Origin: Cronobacter muytjensii ATCC 51329
GTDB taxonomy: Bacteria > Pseudomonadota > Gammaproteobacteria > Enterobacterales > Enterobacteriaceae
Direction: 5' to 3'
Assembly (NCBI RefSeq): GCF_001277195.1
Contig: NZ_CP012268.1
Location: 1,054,001 to 1,118,000, forward strand
Length of the DNA stretch: 64,000 nucleotides
A program made the translations under genes and the position numbers. Below the pieces are notes generated by a model. It saw only the letters and a program-made list of their open reading frames with translations, did not search any database and was not told where the DNA came from. Below, in pieces: positions 46,127-54,961 of the stretch. Numbering within the stretch: the stretch's first letter is position 1; every line of letters starts with the position of its first letter.

Positions 46127-46154
46127 GAGGCGCTACCATAGCGCCTCTTTTTTT
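46127..46154 (+). terminator. Strong terminator hairpin 13 bp before dusC
   Basis: GAGGCGCTA (46127-46135), loop CCA, TAGCGCCTC (46139-46147), then seven T. It points in the direction of dusC and lies inside its leader, although the only upstream gene (yohJ) reads away from it. It must either attenuate dusC or end an unrecognised short RNA. Confidence 0.75.
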
Positions 46155-46167
46155 AGCGGGTAGCGTT

Positions 46168-47100
46168 ATGCGTGTTTTACTGGCGCCGATGGAAGGCGTG
46201 CTTGATTCTCTGGTGCGTGAACTGCTCACCGGGGTGAATGATTACGATCTCTGCATCACGGAGTTTCTGCGCGTGGTGGATAGCCTGCTGCCGGTAAAGT
46301 CGTTTTATAAACTCTGCCCGGAACTCCATAACGAGAGCCGCACGCCGTCCGGTACGCGGGTGCGGGTGCAACTGCTCGGCCAGCATCCGCAGTGGCTGGC
46401 TGAGAACGCCGCCCGCGCGGTGGCGCTCGGCTCGTGGGGCGTCGATCTTAACTGCGGCTGCCCCTCGAAGCTGGTGAACGGCAGCGGCGGCGGCGCCACG
46501 CTGTTAAAAGATCCCGACCTTATCTATCGCGGCGCGAAGGCGATGCGCGAAGCGGTGCCCGCGCATCTGCCGGTCACGGTAAAAATTCGTCTCGGCTGGG
46601 ACAGCGGCGCGCGGCGCTTTGAAATCGCCGACGCTGTACAGCAGGCCGGCGCCACGGAGCTGGTGGTGCACGGGCGCACCAAAGAGGATGGCTATAAAGC
46701 GGAGCGTATCAACTGGCAGGCCATCGGCGAGATCCGCGAACGCCTCTCTATTCCGGTTATCGCCAATGGCGAAATCTGGGACTATGCCAGCGCTCAGGCC
46801 TGTCTCGCGGCGACGGGCTGCGAGTCGATTATGATTGGTCGCGGCGCGCTCAACGTGCCGAATTTAAGCCGCGTTATCAAATATAACGAGCCGCGCATGC
46901 CGTGGCCGGATGTGGTAAAGCTGCTGCAAAAATATACCCGGCTTGAGAAGCAGGGCGACACGGGCATGTATCACGTGGCGCGCATAAAACAGTGGCTCGG
47001 CTATCTGCGTAAAGAGTACGCCGAGGCGACGGAACTCTTTAGCGAGATCCGCGCGCTGACCACCTCAGCGGCTATCGCGCAGGCGATCAACCGCCACTGA
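46168..47100 (+). CDS. dusC: tRNA-dihydrouridine(16) synthase DusC
   Basis: A 310-residue flavoprotein (E. coli 315). The FMN-binding barrel includes MRVLLAPMEGVLD, and the catalytic cysteine is Cys98 in NCGCPSKLVNG. It reduces U16 of tRNA to dihydrouridine. The C-terminal helical RNA-binding domain is complete. Its stop overlaps the end of the convergent LysR gene by 14 bases. The leader is nearly filled by a terminator-type hairpin. Confidence 0.96.
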   Translation: MRVLLAPMEGVLDSLVRELLTGVNDYDLCITEFLRVVDSLLPVKSFYKLCPELHNESRTPSGTRVRVQLLGQHPQWLAENAARAVALGSWGVDLNCGCPSKLVNGSGGGATLLKDPDLIYRGAKAMREAVPAHLPVTVKIRLGWDSGARRFEIADAVQQAGATELVVHGRTKEDGYKAERINWQAIGEIRERLSIPVIANGEIWDYASAQACLAATGCESIMIGRGALNVPNLSRVIKYNEPRMPWPDVVKLLQKYTRLEKQGDTGMYHVARIKQWLGYLRKEYAEATELFSEIRALTTSAAIAQAINRH

Positions 47101-48025
47101 TTGTCTCGCCGCCCGCCAGCAGCGTGCGGATAAACCCGCGCAGCCACATCAGCGCCGGATCGCTGTTATGGCGCTGATGCCAGAGCAGCGCCACGTCAAA
47201 CGGCGGCACGTCCAGCGGCACCGGGCTTGCGGCAAGCCCCCACGCCGTCTGCCACGGGTCGCACAGGCCCGCAGGCACCGTAGCGAGCGCGGGCATCTGC
47301 ATCAGCAGCCCTGGCAGGCCGGCAAAATGCGGGGTGGTATAGCAGACGTTGCGGCGCTCGCCCTGGCGTGCCAGCAGGGTATCTATCAGGCTACTCGTCG
47401 CCTCCCGGTACGTCACCATCAGATGTGGTTCACGCACGTAATCGGCAAGTGTCAGCGGCGTGTTAAGCGTAAGCTGCGACGGGTGCCAGAGCGTCACGAA
47501 AGGCATACTCACCAGCACCTCGCGCTCCTGCCAGCGCGGCCCGGGCGACGCCACGCTTATCGCCATATCCAGCTCGCCTTCTTCCAGACGGCGCGTGTCG
47601 TTAAACGGCGAGCTCGCCACCACGCTCAGGCGCAGACCTGGTGCCGCTTCGCGCAGCGCCGGGATCAGCTGCGGCATCAGCCACATCTCCACCCAGTCAG
47701 TCATACCGAGCGTAATGGTGGCGCTCGCCTGCTGCGGATGAAAATCGGCCTGCTGGAACAGTGCTGACTGGAGCTGCTCCAGCAGCGGCATCAGCTCGGC
47801 GTGTAGGGCGACGGCCCGCGCGGTCGGTTGCATCCGGTGGCCGCTGCGGATAAACAGCGGATCGTCGAACATATCGCGCAGGCGCGAGAGCGCGCCGCTC
47901 ACGGCGGGCTGGCCGAGATGCAGTTTATCAGCCGCCATCGATACGCTCTGCTCGCGAAACAGCACGGCGAAAGCGATCAACAGATTGAGATCGATTTTAC
48001 GAAAATCGTTTTCTTTGATAGTCAT
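47087..48025 (-). CDS. LysR-type regulator, divergent from a metallo-hydrolase
   Basis: From ATG 48023-48025 the protein has 312 residues. The HTH region is DLNLLIAFAVLFREQSVSMAADKLHLGQPAVSGALSRLR at residues 12-50 or so, similar to the LeuO/NodD branch. A LysR substrate-binding domain follows. No E. coli K-12 gene is recognised at this place. The palindrome just before its start and the divergent secreted hydrolase suggest it controls that gene and itself. The upstream extension to 48154 overlaps the hydrolase gene and is rejected. Confidence 0.88.
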   Translation of the reverse strand: MTIKENDFRKIDLNLLIAFAVLFREQSVSMAADKLHLGQPAVSGALSRLRDMFDDPLFIRSGHRMQPTARAVALHAELMPLLEQLQSALFQQADFHPQQASATITLGMTDWVEMWLMPQLIPALREAAPGLRLSVVASSPFNDTRRLEEGELDMAISVASPGPRWQEREVLVSMPFVTLWHPSQLTLNTPLTLADYVREPHLMVTYREATSSLIDTLLARQGERRNVCYTTPHFAGLPGLLMQMPALATVPAGLCDPWQTAWGLAASPVPLDVPPFDVALLWHQRHNSDPALMWLRGFIRTLLAGGETISGG

Positions 48026-48030
48026 TATGG

Positions 48031-48046
48031 CTCCAATCAATTGGAG
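48031..48046. promoter_or_regulatory. Perfect 16-bp palindrome between the LysR and metallo-hydrolase genes
   Basis: CTCCAAT, CA, ATTGGAG: seven-base arms match exactly, five bases before the LysR start and 54 bases before the hydrolase start. Its position is that of an autoregulatory LysR operator. Confidence 0.6.
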
Positions 48047-48100
48047 TGATAGTATTCCGGCGTTGATACTTCGGCAAGGCAAATCACCTGGAGAAACACG

Positions 48101-49057
48101 ATGAAAATCACCGCCGCCTTGCTGGCGCTTTTTAGCGTCACCTTTACCGCGCACGTCAGTGCCGCCCCGCTCGCCGTTAACCCGGCGCAGGCGCCGGGCT
48201 ATTACCGCATGATGCTGGGCGACTGGCAGATAACGGCCGTCTCCGACGGCACCGTGACCATTCCGACGGATAAACTCTTAACCCGCATCACGCCACAGGC
48301 GCTCAATGCGCGGCTCGCCGACGACGCGCTGACCTCGCAGGTTGAAACCTCGATTAACACCTATGTCATCAACACCGGCGACAGGCTGATCCTGGTGGAT
48401 ACCGGCGCAGGCCCGCTGATGGGCGACGCGGGCGGTCATCTGCCAGAGAATCTGCGCGCTGCGGGTATAGATCCTGCGCAAATCGACACCGTCCTGCTGA
48501 CGCACGTGCATGGCGATCACTCCGGCGGCGTGCAGCGCGACGGCAAGCTGGCCTTCCCGAACGCCACCGTGCGGGTGGATCAGCGCGATGTCGATCTCTG
48601 GCTAAATCCCGCCCGGAAAAACGAGGTGGAAGAGAGCCAGCGCCACACCTTTGCGGAATCCGAACGTTCGCTGCGCCCGGTCATTGACGCGGGCAAACTG
48701 GGCACGTTCCGCGCGCCAACGCAGATCATGCCAGGCATTGAGGCGCTGCCCGCGCCCGGCCACACGCCCGGCAGCGTTATCTACAAAGTGAGCCGCGGCG
48801 GCGAAACACTGCTGCTGTGGGGCGATATTATTCATGTCAAAGCGGTGCAGATGCCGCAGCCTCAGGTGGCTATCCATTTTGACGTCAACCAGGACGGCGC
48901 GGTGGCAACGAGAGAGAAAACCCTGAAAATGGCAGCGCAAAGCAACGCCTGGGTCGCGTCGGCGCATATCGCGTTTCCGGGGATCGGTAAGATAAAAGCG
49001 CAGGGAGAAGGGTATCGCTGGGTGCCGGTTAACTACAGCAGCCACGGCGCGCAATAA
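48101..49057 (+). CDS. Secreted MBL-fold metallo-hydrolase
   Basis: A 318-residue protein with a signal peptide, MKITAALLALFSVTFTAHVS, with probable cleavage after VSA at about residue 21. The metallo-beta-lactamase fold motif is THVHGDHSGG, giving His135, His137, Asp139 and His140. A later GHTPGS histidine and WGDIIH complete the two-metal site. It resembles periplasmic lactonase-like or arylsulfatase-type MBL proteins of proteobacteria; the substrate is not evident. The gene is divergent from a LysR regulator. GGAGAAACACG precedes the ATG. Confidence 0.88.
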   Translation: MKITAALLALFSVTFTAHVSAAPLAVNPAQAPGYYRMMLGDWQITAVSDGTVTIPTDKLLTRITPQALNARLADDALTSQVETSINTYVINTGDRLILVDTGAGPLMGDAGGHLPENLRAAGIDPAQIDTVLLTHVHGDHSGGVQRDGKLAFPNATVRVDQRDVDLWLNPARKNEVEESQRHTFAESERSLRPVIDAGKLGTFRAPTQIMPGIEALPAPGHTPGSVIYKVSRGGETLLLWGDIIHVKAVQMPQPQVAIHFDVNQDGAVATREKTLKMAAQSNAWVASAHIAFPGIGKIKAQGEGYRWVPVNYSSHGAQ

Positions 49058-49093
49058 CAGAATGGGCGCCGCGGACAGGCGGCGCCCGGTAGA

Positions 49094-49177
49094 TCAGAAG
49101 ATCATCTTAAACACGCCCGTAACCACCAACAGCCCAATCAGAAAAATAATCAGTACCGCCCACAGAATATATTTCAT
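49094..49177 (-). CDS. yohP: Small membrane protein YohP (27 residues)
   Basis: A 27-residue frame on the minus strand begins MKYILWAVLIIF and ends GVFKMIF, nearly identical to E. coli YohP. It is one hydrophobic helix with a short lysine-containing tail. AAGGAG lies six bases before the ATG. In E. coli YohP is inserted in the inner membrane and its mRNA goes to the membrane; its role is unknown. It is too short for usual ORF thresholds. Confidence 0.93.
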   Translation of the reverse strand: MKYILWAVLIIFLIGLLVVTGVFKMIF

Positions 49178-49350
49178 CGCCACTCCTTATTGTCTTTGCG
49201 GGATCCTGTTGATCCATGAAGGTAATTATCAGTATAGAAGCTCCTGCCGGGGCGGCAGAAAAAAGTGCAGATTGCGTTAGCCTGCCAGTCGGCGCTGAAT
49301 TTTCAGGCATCGCTATACTTAACGCTTTACCGCAACAACCCGGAGGCACC

Positions 49351-50127
49351 ATGCGTTCTGCAAACAAAGTGGCGATTGTCACCGCGTCAGATTCTGGCAT
49401 CGGCAAGAAGTGTGCGATTTTCCTGGCGAAGCAGGGTTTTGATATTGGCATCACCTGGCATAGCGATGACGAAGGCGCGAAAGAGACGGCGCGTGAAGTG
49501 GAAAGCCTGGGGCGGCGCGCTGAGCTTATCCAGCTCAACCTCAGCAACCTGCCGGAAGGCGCGAATGCCATTCAGGAGCTGATCGACCGCTTCGGGCGTA
49601 TTGACGCGCTGGTCAATAACGCGGGCGCGATGATCAAAGCCCCGTTTCTGGAGATGACGTTCGACGAATGGCGCAGTATCCAGACGGTGGATGTCGACGG
49701 CGCGTTTCTCTGCTCGCAGATTGCCGCGAAGGCGATGGTGAAGCAGGGGCAGGGCGGGCGCATCGTCAATATCACCTCGGTGCATGAGCACACGCCGCTG
49801 CCGGAGGCGAGCGCGTACACCGCCGCCAAACATGCGCTCGGCGGGTTAACCAAATCGATGGCGCTGGAGCTGGTTGAGCATAACATTCTGGTGAACGCCG
49901 TGGCGCCGGGCGCTATCGCCACGCCGATGAATGACATGAAAGAAGGCGACGCGACGCCCGGCTCGATGCCGAATATTCCGCTGGCGCGCCCTGGCGAAAC
50001 CGAGGAGATAGCCAGCATCGTCGCGTGGCTCTGCTCCGAGGGCGCCACCTATACCACCGGCCAGTCGTTTATCATCGACGGCGGTTTTACGCTGGTGAAC
50101 CCGCAGTTTAAAGCGCAGGCGTCTTAA
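49351..50127 (+). CDS. yohF: Short-chain dehydrogenase YohF
   Basis: From ATG 49351, after CGGAGGC, the protein has 258 residues (E. coli YohF 253). The NAD(P)-binding motif is TASDSGIGK, followed by NNAGA. The catalytic Ser/Tyr/Lys are in ITSVHEHTP and SAYTAAKHAL. It is a classical SDR of the 3-oxoacyl-ACP reductase type; the E. coli protein reduces diacetyl/acetoin-like ketones in reported assays, but its natural substrate is uncertain. It shares the stop sequence TTAA with convergent yohD. Confidence 0.93.
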   Translation: MRSANKVAIVTASDSGIGKKCAIFLAKQGFDIGITWHSDDEGAKETAREVESLGRRAELIQLNLSNLPEGANAIQELIDRFGRIDALVNNAGAMIKAPFLEMTFDEWRSIQTVDVDGAFLCSQIAAKAMVKQGQGGRIVNITSVHEHTPLPEASAYTAAKHALGGLTKSMALELVEHNILVNAVAPGAIATPMNDMKEGDATPGSMPNIPLARPGETEEIASIVAWLCSEGATYTTGQSFIIDGGFTLVNPQFKAQAS

Positions 50128-50690
50128 TCCTCTTTGCTGCTGCGCTTATGCCACAGCCAGCGTAGCAGCAGGACAATCCCCGCCGCCAGCGCCACCCAAA
50201 TCAGCTGTTTGAGGTGATGATCGAGCCGATGCAGCCAGGGCTCGATCACTTCACCTCCCAGATACCCCAGCGTGGTAAACAGACTCGCCCAGACCACCGC
50301 GCCGAGAATATTGAGCGGCAGAAAAAGCTTCGGCGGGATATGGCTCGCGCCAATCAGCAGCGGCCCGATAATGCGAAAACCGTACATAAAGCGGGTGCCA
50401 ATCACAAACCACGCCGGATGGCGCTGGATAAGTTGTTGGGCGCGCGTAATTTGCTTCTGCTTGCGGGAAAAGCGTCCCAGGGCGCGGGTGCCAAAGCGGC
50501 GGCCTGCGAGATAAAGCAACTGGTCGCCTATCATGCCGCCGAGCGCGACTACCAGCACCACCAGCGGAAAATGCAGCAGCCCCTGATGCGCCGCCACGCC
50601 GCCCAGTAGCGTCACCGTCTCCCCCTCCGCCAGGCTGCCGAAAAACAGCGTCAGATAACCGTACTGCTCAATCAGGTTATTGATATCCAT
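50124..50690 (-). CDS. yohD: DedA family membrane protein YohD
   Basis: A 188-residue membrane protein (E. coli 192). DedA/SNARE-associated signatures are visible: FFGSLAEGETVTLLGG and GDQLLYLAGRRFGTRALGRF. Then comes the conserved RFMYGFRIIGPLLIGASHIPP. DedA proteins recycle undecaprenyl phosphate or move lipids and influence membrane potential. Its TAA overlaps the yohF stop (50124-50127). Confidence 0.94.
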   Translation of the reverse strand: MDINNLIEQYGYLTLFFGSLAEGETVTLLGGVAAHQGLLHFPLVVLVVALGGMIGDQLLYLAGRRFGTRALGRFSRKQKQITRAQQLIQRHPAWFVIGTRFMYGFRIIGPLLIGASHIPPKLFLPLNILGAVVWASLFTTLGYLGGEVIEPWLHRLDHHLKQLIWVALAAGIVLLLRWLWHKRSSKED

Positions 50691-50874
50691 GAATCAAAAA
50701 TGCTCCCGTTTGCGTTGCCTGCGTTCGCGGCATGCGCGAAACCAGAAGTATAACGCGCTCGCCGCGCCTTGCCCGGCCAACCGCCCGCGCGTTTTTGTGC
50801 TGTTTACTTTTTAATCTGTAGGGCTGAATTATACTTAAAGCACCCGTTCCGGGCGGTCTGTGTCAGGGGGCGTT

Positions 50875-51462
50875 ATGAACCATGTCTGGGGGCTTTTAGC
50901 CCATCCCTTTCGCGAAATGCAGGTGATTCGCCGCGAAAACGAAACCGTGTCGCATCACTATACTCACCATGTGCTCATCATGGCGGCGATCCCCGTGATT
51001 TGCGCGTTTATCGGCACCACCCAGATTGGCTGGGATTTCGGTGACGGCAACGTGGTCCGGCTGTCGCTGTTTACCGGTTTTTATCTGGCGGTGTTGTTCT
51101 ATGCGCTGATGCTGGCGGGCGTCGCCATTATGGGCCGTGTTATCAGGTGGATGGCGCGTGACCTCCCGCATCGTCCGTCGCTGGCAAGCTGTATGGTCTT
51201 TGCGGGTTATGTGGCGACGCCGCTTTTTCTAAGCGGCATCGTGGCGCTCTATCCGCTGGTGTGGCTCTGCGGGCTGGTGGGCACCCTGGCGCTGCTCTAT
51301 ACCGGGTATCTGCTTTACGTCGGTATCCCGGCGTTTCTCAGTATCAGCGAGGAAGAGGGGCTGCGTTTTTCCGGTTCGACGCTCGCTATCGGCGTCCTGC
51401 TGCTGGAAGTGCTGCTGGCGCTGACCGTACTGCTCTGGGGCTACGGCTATCATCTGTTCTGA
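50875..51462 (+). CDS. yohC: Yip1 family inner-membrane protein YohC
   Basis: From ATG 50875, after CAGGGGGC, the protein has 195 residues as in E. coli. It begins MNHVWGLLAHPFREMQVI and has five membrane helices with the Yip1 domain. Its function is unknown. A start at 50860 adds five unconserved residues. It stands alone between yohD and pbpG, reading rightward. Confidence 0.94.
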   Translation: MNHVWGLLAHPFREMQVIRRENETVSHHYTHHVLIMAAIPVICAFIGTTQIGWDFGDGNVVRLSLFTGFYLAVLFYALMLAGVAIMGRVIRWMARDLPHRPSLASCMVFAGYVATPLFLSGIVALYPLVWLCGLVGTLALLYTGYLLYVGIPAFLSISEEEGLRFSGSTLAIGVLLLEVLLALTVLLWGYGYHLF

Positions 51463-51628
51463 CGCGAGCCGCCGGTGTAAAAACCGGCGGTGCCGCAGCG
51501 TGCGCTGAATCTCCTGTAGCGGGAAACGCGAAGGCCGGAGTATCATGCCCGCGCCAGCCATCAATAGTTATTATCATTGGTGGCGGTGCGTTTGATTACG
51601 CGCGTGAATTATTTTCCGAACTTTCGCC

Positions 51629-52561
51629 ATGTCGACAAAAATTCGTCTTTCCCTGTTAAGTCTTGCGCTACTGCTGACCGCGCCGCTTTCCACGCCCGCG
51701 CTCGCCGCCGCGAAAGCGGCCGCGCCCTCTGTGTCCGCCGCCGAGCCGCAAATCGCCTCCGGCAGCGCCATGATCGTCGATTTGCGCACGAATGAAGTGC
51801 TGTTCTCAAGCCATCCGGACCTGGTGCGTCCGATTGCGTCTATTACCAAAGTGATGACCGCAATGGTGGTGCTCGACGCCAGCCTGCCGCTTGATGAGAA
51901 GCTGACGGTGGATATCAGCCACACGCCGGAGATGAAAGGCGTCTATTCACGGGTGCGGTTAAACAGCCAGATCAGCCGTAAAAATATGTTGCTGCTGGCG
52001 CTGATGTCGTCGGAAAACCGCGCGGCGGCGAGCCTTGCGCACCACTATCCGGGCGGTTACGACGCGTTTATCCGCGCCATGAATGCCAAAGCCAAAGCGC
52101 TCGGCATGCGCAACACACGCTTTGTGGAGCCGACGGGGCTTTCCATACACAACGTCTCGACGGCGCGCGATCTCACCAAACTTCTGATTGCCACCAAACA
52201 GTATCCGCTGATTGGTCAGCTCAGCACCACGCGCGAAGAGATGGCGACCTTCTCCAACCCGCCGTATACGCTGCCGTTTCGCAACACCAACCATCTGGTC
52301 TATCGCGACAACTGGAATATACAGCTGACCAAAACCGGTTTTACCAACGCGGCGGGGCACTGCCTGGTGATGCGTACGCTGATAAAAAACCGCCCGGTGT
52401 CGCTGGTGGTGATGGACGCGTTCGGCAAGTACACCCATTTCGCCGACGCCAGCCGTCTGCGCACCTGGCTTGAAACCGGCAAGGCGCAACCGGTGCCTGA
52501 AGCGGCGCTTGCCTATAAGCGCCAGAAAGCGGCGCAAATGGCGAACAACAGCGCCGAATAA
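51629..52561 (+). CDS. pbpG: D-alanyl-D-alanine endopeptidase PbpG (PBP7)
   Basis: A 310-residue penicillin-binding protein (E. coli 310). A signal peptide ending ALA (about residue 26) precedes the catalytic domain. Ser71 and Lys74 lie in SITK, SEN is at 128-130 and KTG at 235-237. It cuts cross-links between peptidoglycan stem peptides in the periplasm. The downstream acetyltransferase gene is convergent, its stop beginning one base after the pbpG stop. Confidence 0.96.
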   Translation: MSTKIRLSLLSLALLLTAPLSTPALAAAKAAAPSVSAAEPQIASGSAMIVDLRTNEVLFSSHPDLVRPIASITKVMTAMVVLDASLPLDEKLTVDISHTPEMKGVYSRVRLNSQISRKNMLLLALMSSENRAAASLAHHYPGGYDAFIRAMNAKAKALGMRNTRFVEPTGLSIHNVSTARDLTKLLIATKQYPLIGQLSTTREEMATFSNPPYTLPFRNTNHLVYRDNWNIQLTKTGFTNAAGHCLVMRTLIKNRPVSLVVMDAFGKYTHFADASRLRTWLETGKAQPVPEAALAYKRQKAAQMANNSAE

Positions 52562-52562
52562 G

Positions 52563-53117
52563 TTATTCCGGCAGCGTCCAGTCTCCCTGATTGAGCGGAC
52601 GCTGCATAATCAGCGTGTCGCGCCAGCCGCCGAACTTAAAACCGACGCTGCGCAAATTCCCCACCACTTCAAACCCCAGCAGCCGGTGCAGCCGCGTCGA
52701 GCCGCGATTATTCTCGCCATCGCCTATCACCGCCATCAGTTGCCGCCACGGCCCCTGCTCGCAGCGCTCGATCAGCGCCTGCAACAAACGGCTGCCGATG
52801 CCGCGACCGGTCACGCTGGCGTCGATGTAAATGGATTCTTCAAGGGTATAACGATACGCGGGGCGCGGGCGCCAGGGCGAGGCGTAGCTGTAGCCAACCA
52901 CGATGCCGTCGAGTTCCGCCACCAGCCACGGCAGGCCCTGATCCGTCACGTTTTCCACGCGCGCGGTCATCTCAGCGAGCGTCGGCACGGTTTCTTCAAA
53001 CGAGGCGCGACCGTGTTCGACATGCCAGCCATAAATCACGCGGATGGCTTCGATATCCCCCGGCGTGACGTCCCGAATCGCGGCCTTCGACGCCGTGAGA
53101 TGTTCCACAACAGCCAT
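52563..53117 (-). CDS. Phosphinothricin/methionine-sulfone-type GNAT acetyltransferase
   Basis: From ATG 53115-53117, after GAGGATACAGG, the protein has 184 residues. It has the Pat/MnaT pattern: IRDVTPGDIEAIRVIYGWHV, ASFEETVPTLAEM, GYSYASPWRPRPAY, SIYIDASVTGRGIGSRLL. It ends LHRLLGFEVVG. Relatives acetylate L-methionine sulfoximine, methionine sulfone and phosphinothricin. The substrate here is inferred. It lies downstream of dld on the same strand, separated by a hairpin. Confidence 0.88.
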   Translation of the reverse strand: MAVVEHLTASKAAIRDVTPGDIEAIRVIYGWHVEHGRASFEETVPTLAEMTARVENVTDQGLPWLVAELDGIVVGYSYASPWRPRPAYRYTLEESIYIDASVTGRGIGSRLLQALIERCEQGPWRQLMAVIGDGENNRGSTRLHRLLGFEVVGNLRSVGFKFGGWRDTLIMQRPLNQGDWTLPE

Positions 53118-53135
53118 ACCTGTATCCTCTGAAAA

Positions 53136-53163
53136 CATACCGCCGGAGGGCTCCGGCGGTATG
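53136..53163 (-). terminator. Long palindromic hairpin after dld
   Basis: Thirteen-base arms CATACCGCCGGAG (53136-53148) and CTCCGGCGGTATG (53151-53163) meet almost directly. On the minus strand it is followed by TTTT. It lies 46 bp after the dld stop and 18 bp before the acetyltransferase ATG, so it probably ends dld mRNA. Confidence 0.75.
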
Positions 53164-53209
53164 GGGGATATATTATGCCTGCGCTTAAAAAGAAAACAGC
53201 CTGCCAGAA

Positions 53210-54961
53210 TCAGCGGGAGGCGCTGTCCGTTGGCGTTTGTGCGATCCCGGCGGATTTGCCCCAGTATTTCTGCTTCGACGTTTTGCCGATGCCGGGGTTC
53301 ATGCTGTTGGTCGGGTCATTGGCCTTATAAAATAGTTTTAAGCTCTCCGGCGCTTCATAGAGATGGCCGACGTTATGCTCCGCCGGGTATTGCGCGCCGC
53401 GCGCGCGCAGCAGCGCCAGCATCTCTTCTTTGAGCGCATGGACGTCCACCCCTTTTTTAACAATGTAATCCTGATGGAAGACATGGCAGAAGAAGTGGCC
53501 GTAATAGAGCTTATGCACCAGCTTGCTGTCGATTTCCGGCGGCAAATGCTCGAACCATTCGGTGTCGTTACGGCGCAGCGCGATATCCAGCGCCAGAATA
53601 TCTTCTACTTCGTCGGCATGTACCGCGTGGTAGCGCACCGCCGCGCCCGCCGCCGCAAAGCGATGCAGAAACGCCTTGCTGCCTTCTTCCGCCGTACAGG
53701 CGAAGAAATCGCCTTCGGCCTCTTTAAAGAACGCGGTCAGCCAGCTGCGCGCCTCTTCGATACCTTCGCCCGCCATTTTCAGCAGCAGATGATGCTCATA
53801 TTTATCGCGCCAGCTTTTCATGCGCGGCGGCAGGTGGCCGGGGAACAGCCCGCCCAGTTTTTGCATCACGCGGTCGGTAAAGTGCGGTTTGACGAACGGC
53901 ACTTTCTCAAGCCAGGCGTCGGTGCGGCCTTTGGCGGTAAAGAAGAACGGCATTTTGTCAGTACCGAGCTTGTTGATCATCAGGAAGGTGTCTTTCCCGT
54001 AGCGCTCGGCGATGTCGTAGATGTCGCGGTGCATATATTCGCCCGCGACCGGCAGGCTCTGGAAATTCGCGAGAATATGGCGGCGGATCTGCGTCAGGAC
54101 GTCAGGCTGATTGGTGCCGATATAAAACACCTCCTGGCGCTTTTCAGCCTCGAACGTATCAAGACGCACCGCGAACACCGCGAGTTTCCCGGCACAGCCG
54201 GACGCCTCAAACAGCCGCTCCGGGTTGGCGTTATAGCGCGCCGGGCTGTCAGCCTCGATATCGCGCACGCGCTCAATGTAGTGACGGTCAGAGGCCTGGC
54301 GCTCGTCGTGGCGCACCGCGGCGGGGTCGATACGGTCATCATCCAGGCGGCCCAGGATCTGCTCCGGCGTCTGGCCGAGATCGATGCCCAGATGGTTAAC
54401 GAGGCGCAGCCGCCCGGTGTCGTCTATCTGCGCGAACAGCGCCATTTCGGTATACGCGGGGCCGCGATGCACCAGCGCGCCGCCGGAGTTATTGCAGATG
54501 CCGCCCATCACCGAGGCGCCGATACAGGAAGAGCCAATCACCGAGTGCGGCTCGCGCCCGAGCGGCTTTAACGCGCGCTCCAGCTGCCAGAGCGTGGTGC
54601 CGGGGTAAGCCAGGATCTGCTCGCCCTTATCCAGCAGGTGCAGCTTATCGAGGCGCAGCGTGCTGATAATAATAATGTCGCGATCGTAGTCGTTGCCGTT
54701 CGGCGTCGAGCCTTCGGTCAGGCCGGTATTAGCCGCCTGCATCAGAATAATTTTGTCGGCGGCGACGCAAACTTCCAGAACGCGCCATAATTCCAGCAGC
54801 GTACCGGGAAAGACAACGGCCAGCGCCTCGCCCTGGCCTGAGCGAAAGCCTTTGCGGTAACGGGCGGTTTTGGCCGGGTCGGTGAGAAGATGGCTGGCGC
54901 CGGTGATGCGGGTCAGCTCCGCGATAACCTCATGGTTACCGGAGGTTGATGTCAGGATCAT
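53210..54961 (-). CDS. dld: Quinone-dependent D-lactate dehydrogenase Dld
   Basis: A 583-residue peripheral membrane flavoenzyme (E. coli 571). The N-terminal PCMH-type FAD-binding domain includes QAANTGLTEGSTPNGNDYDRD and SSCIGASVMGGICNNSGG. The long dimerisation and membrane-binding part follows. It oxidises D-lactate to pyruvate and feeds electrons to quinone. The extra length is at the two ends. Gene order pbpG-dld-bglX is that of E. coli. The start begins MILTSTSGNHEVIAELTRI. Confidence 0.95.
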   Translation of the reverse strand: MILTSTSGNHEVIAELTRITGASHLLTDPAKTARYRKGFRSGQGEALAVVFPGTLLELWRVLEVCVAADKIILMQAANTGLTEGSTPNGNDYDRDIIIISTLRLDKLHLLDKGEQILAYPGTTLWQLERALKPLGREPHSVIGSSCIGASVMGGICNNSGGALVHRGPAYTEMALFAQIDDTGRLRLVNHLGIDLGQTPEQILGRLDDDRIDPAAVRHDERQASDRHYIERVRDIEADSPARYNANPERLFEASGCAGKLAVFAVRLDTFEAEKRQEVFYIGTNQPDVLTQIRRHILANFQSLPVAGEYMHRDIYDIAERYGKDTFLMINKLGTDKMPFFFTAKGRTDAWLEKVPFVKPHFTDRVMQKLGGLFPGHLPPRMKSWRDKYEHHLLLKMAGEGIEEARSWLTAFFKEAEGDFFACTAEEGSKAFLHRFAAAGAAVRYHAVHADEVEDILALDIALRRNDTEWFEHLPPEIDSKLVHKLYYGHFFCHVFHQDYIVKKGVDVHALKEEMLALLRARGAQYPAEHNVGHLYEAPESLKLFYKANDPTNSMNPGIGKTSKQKYWGKSAGIAQTPTDSASR

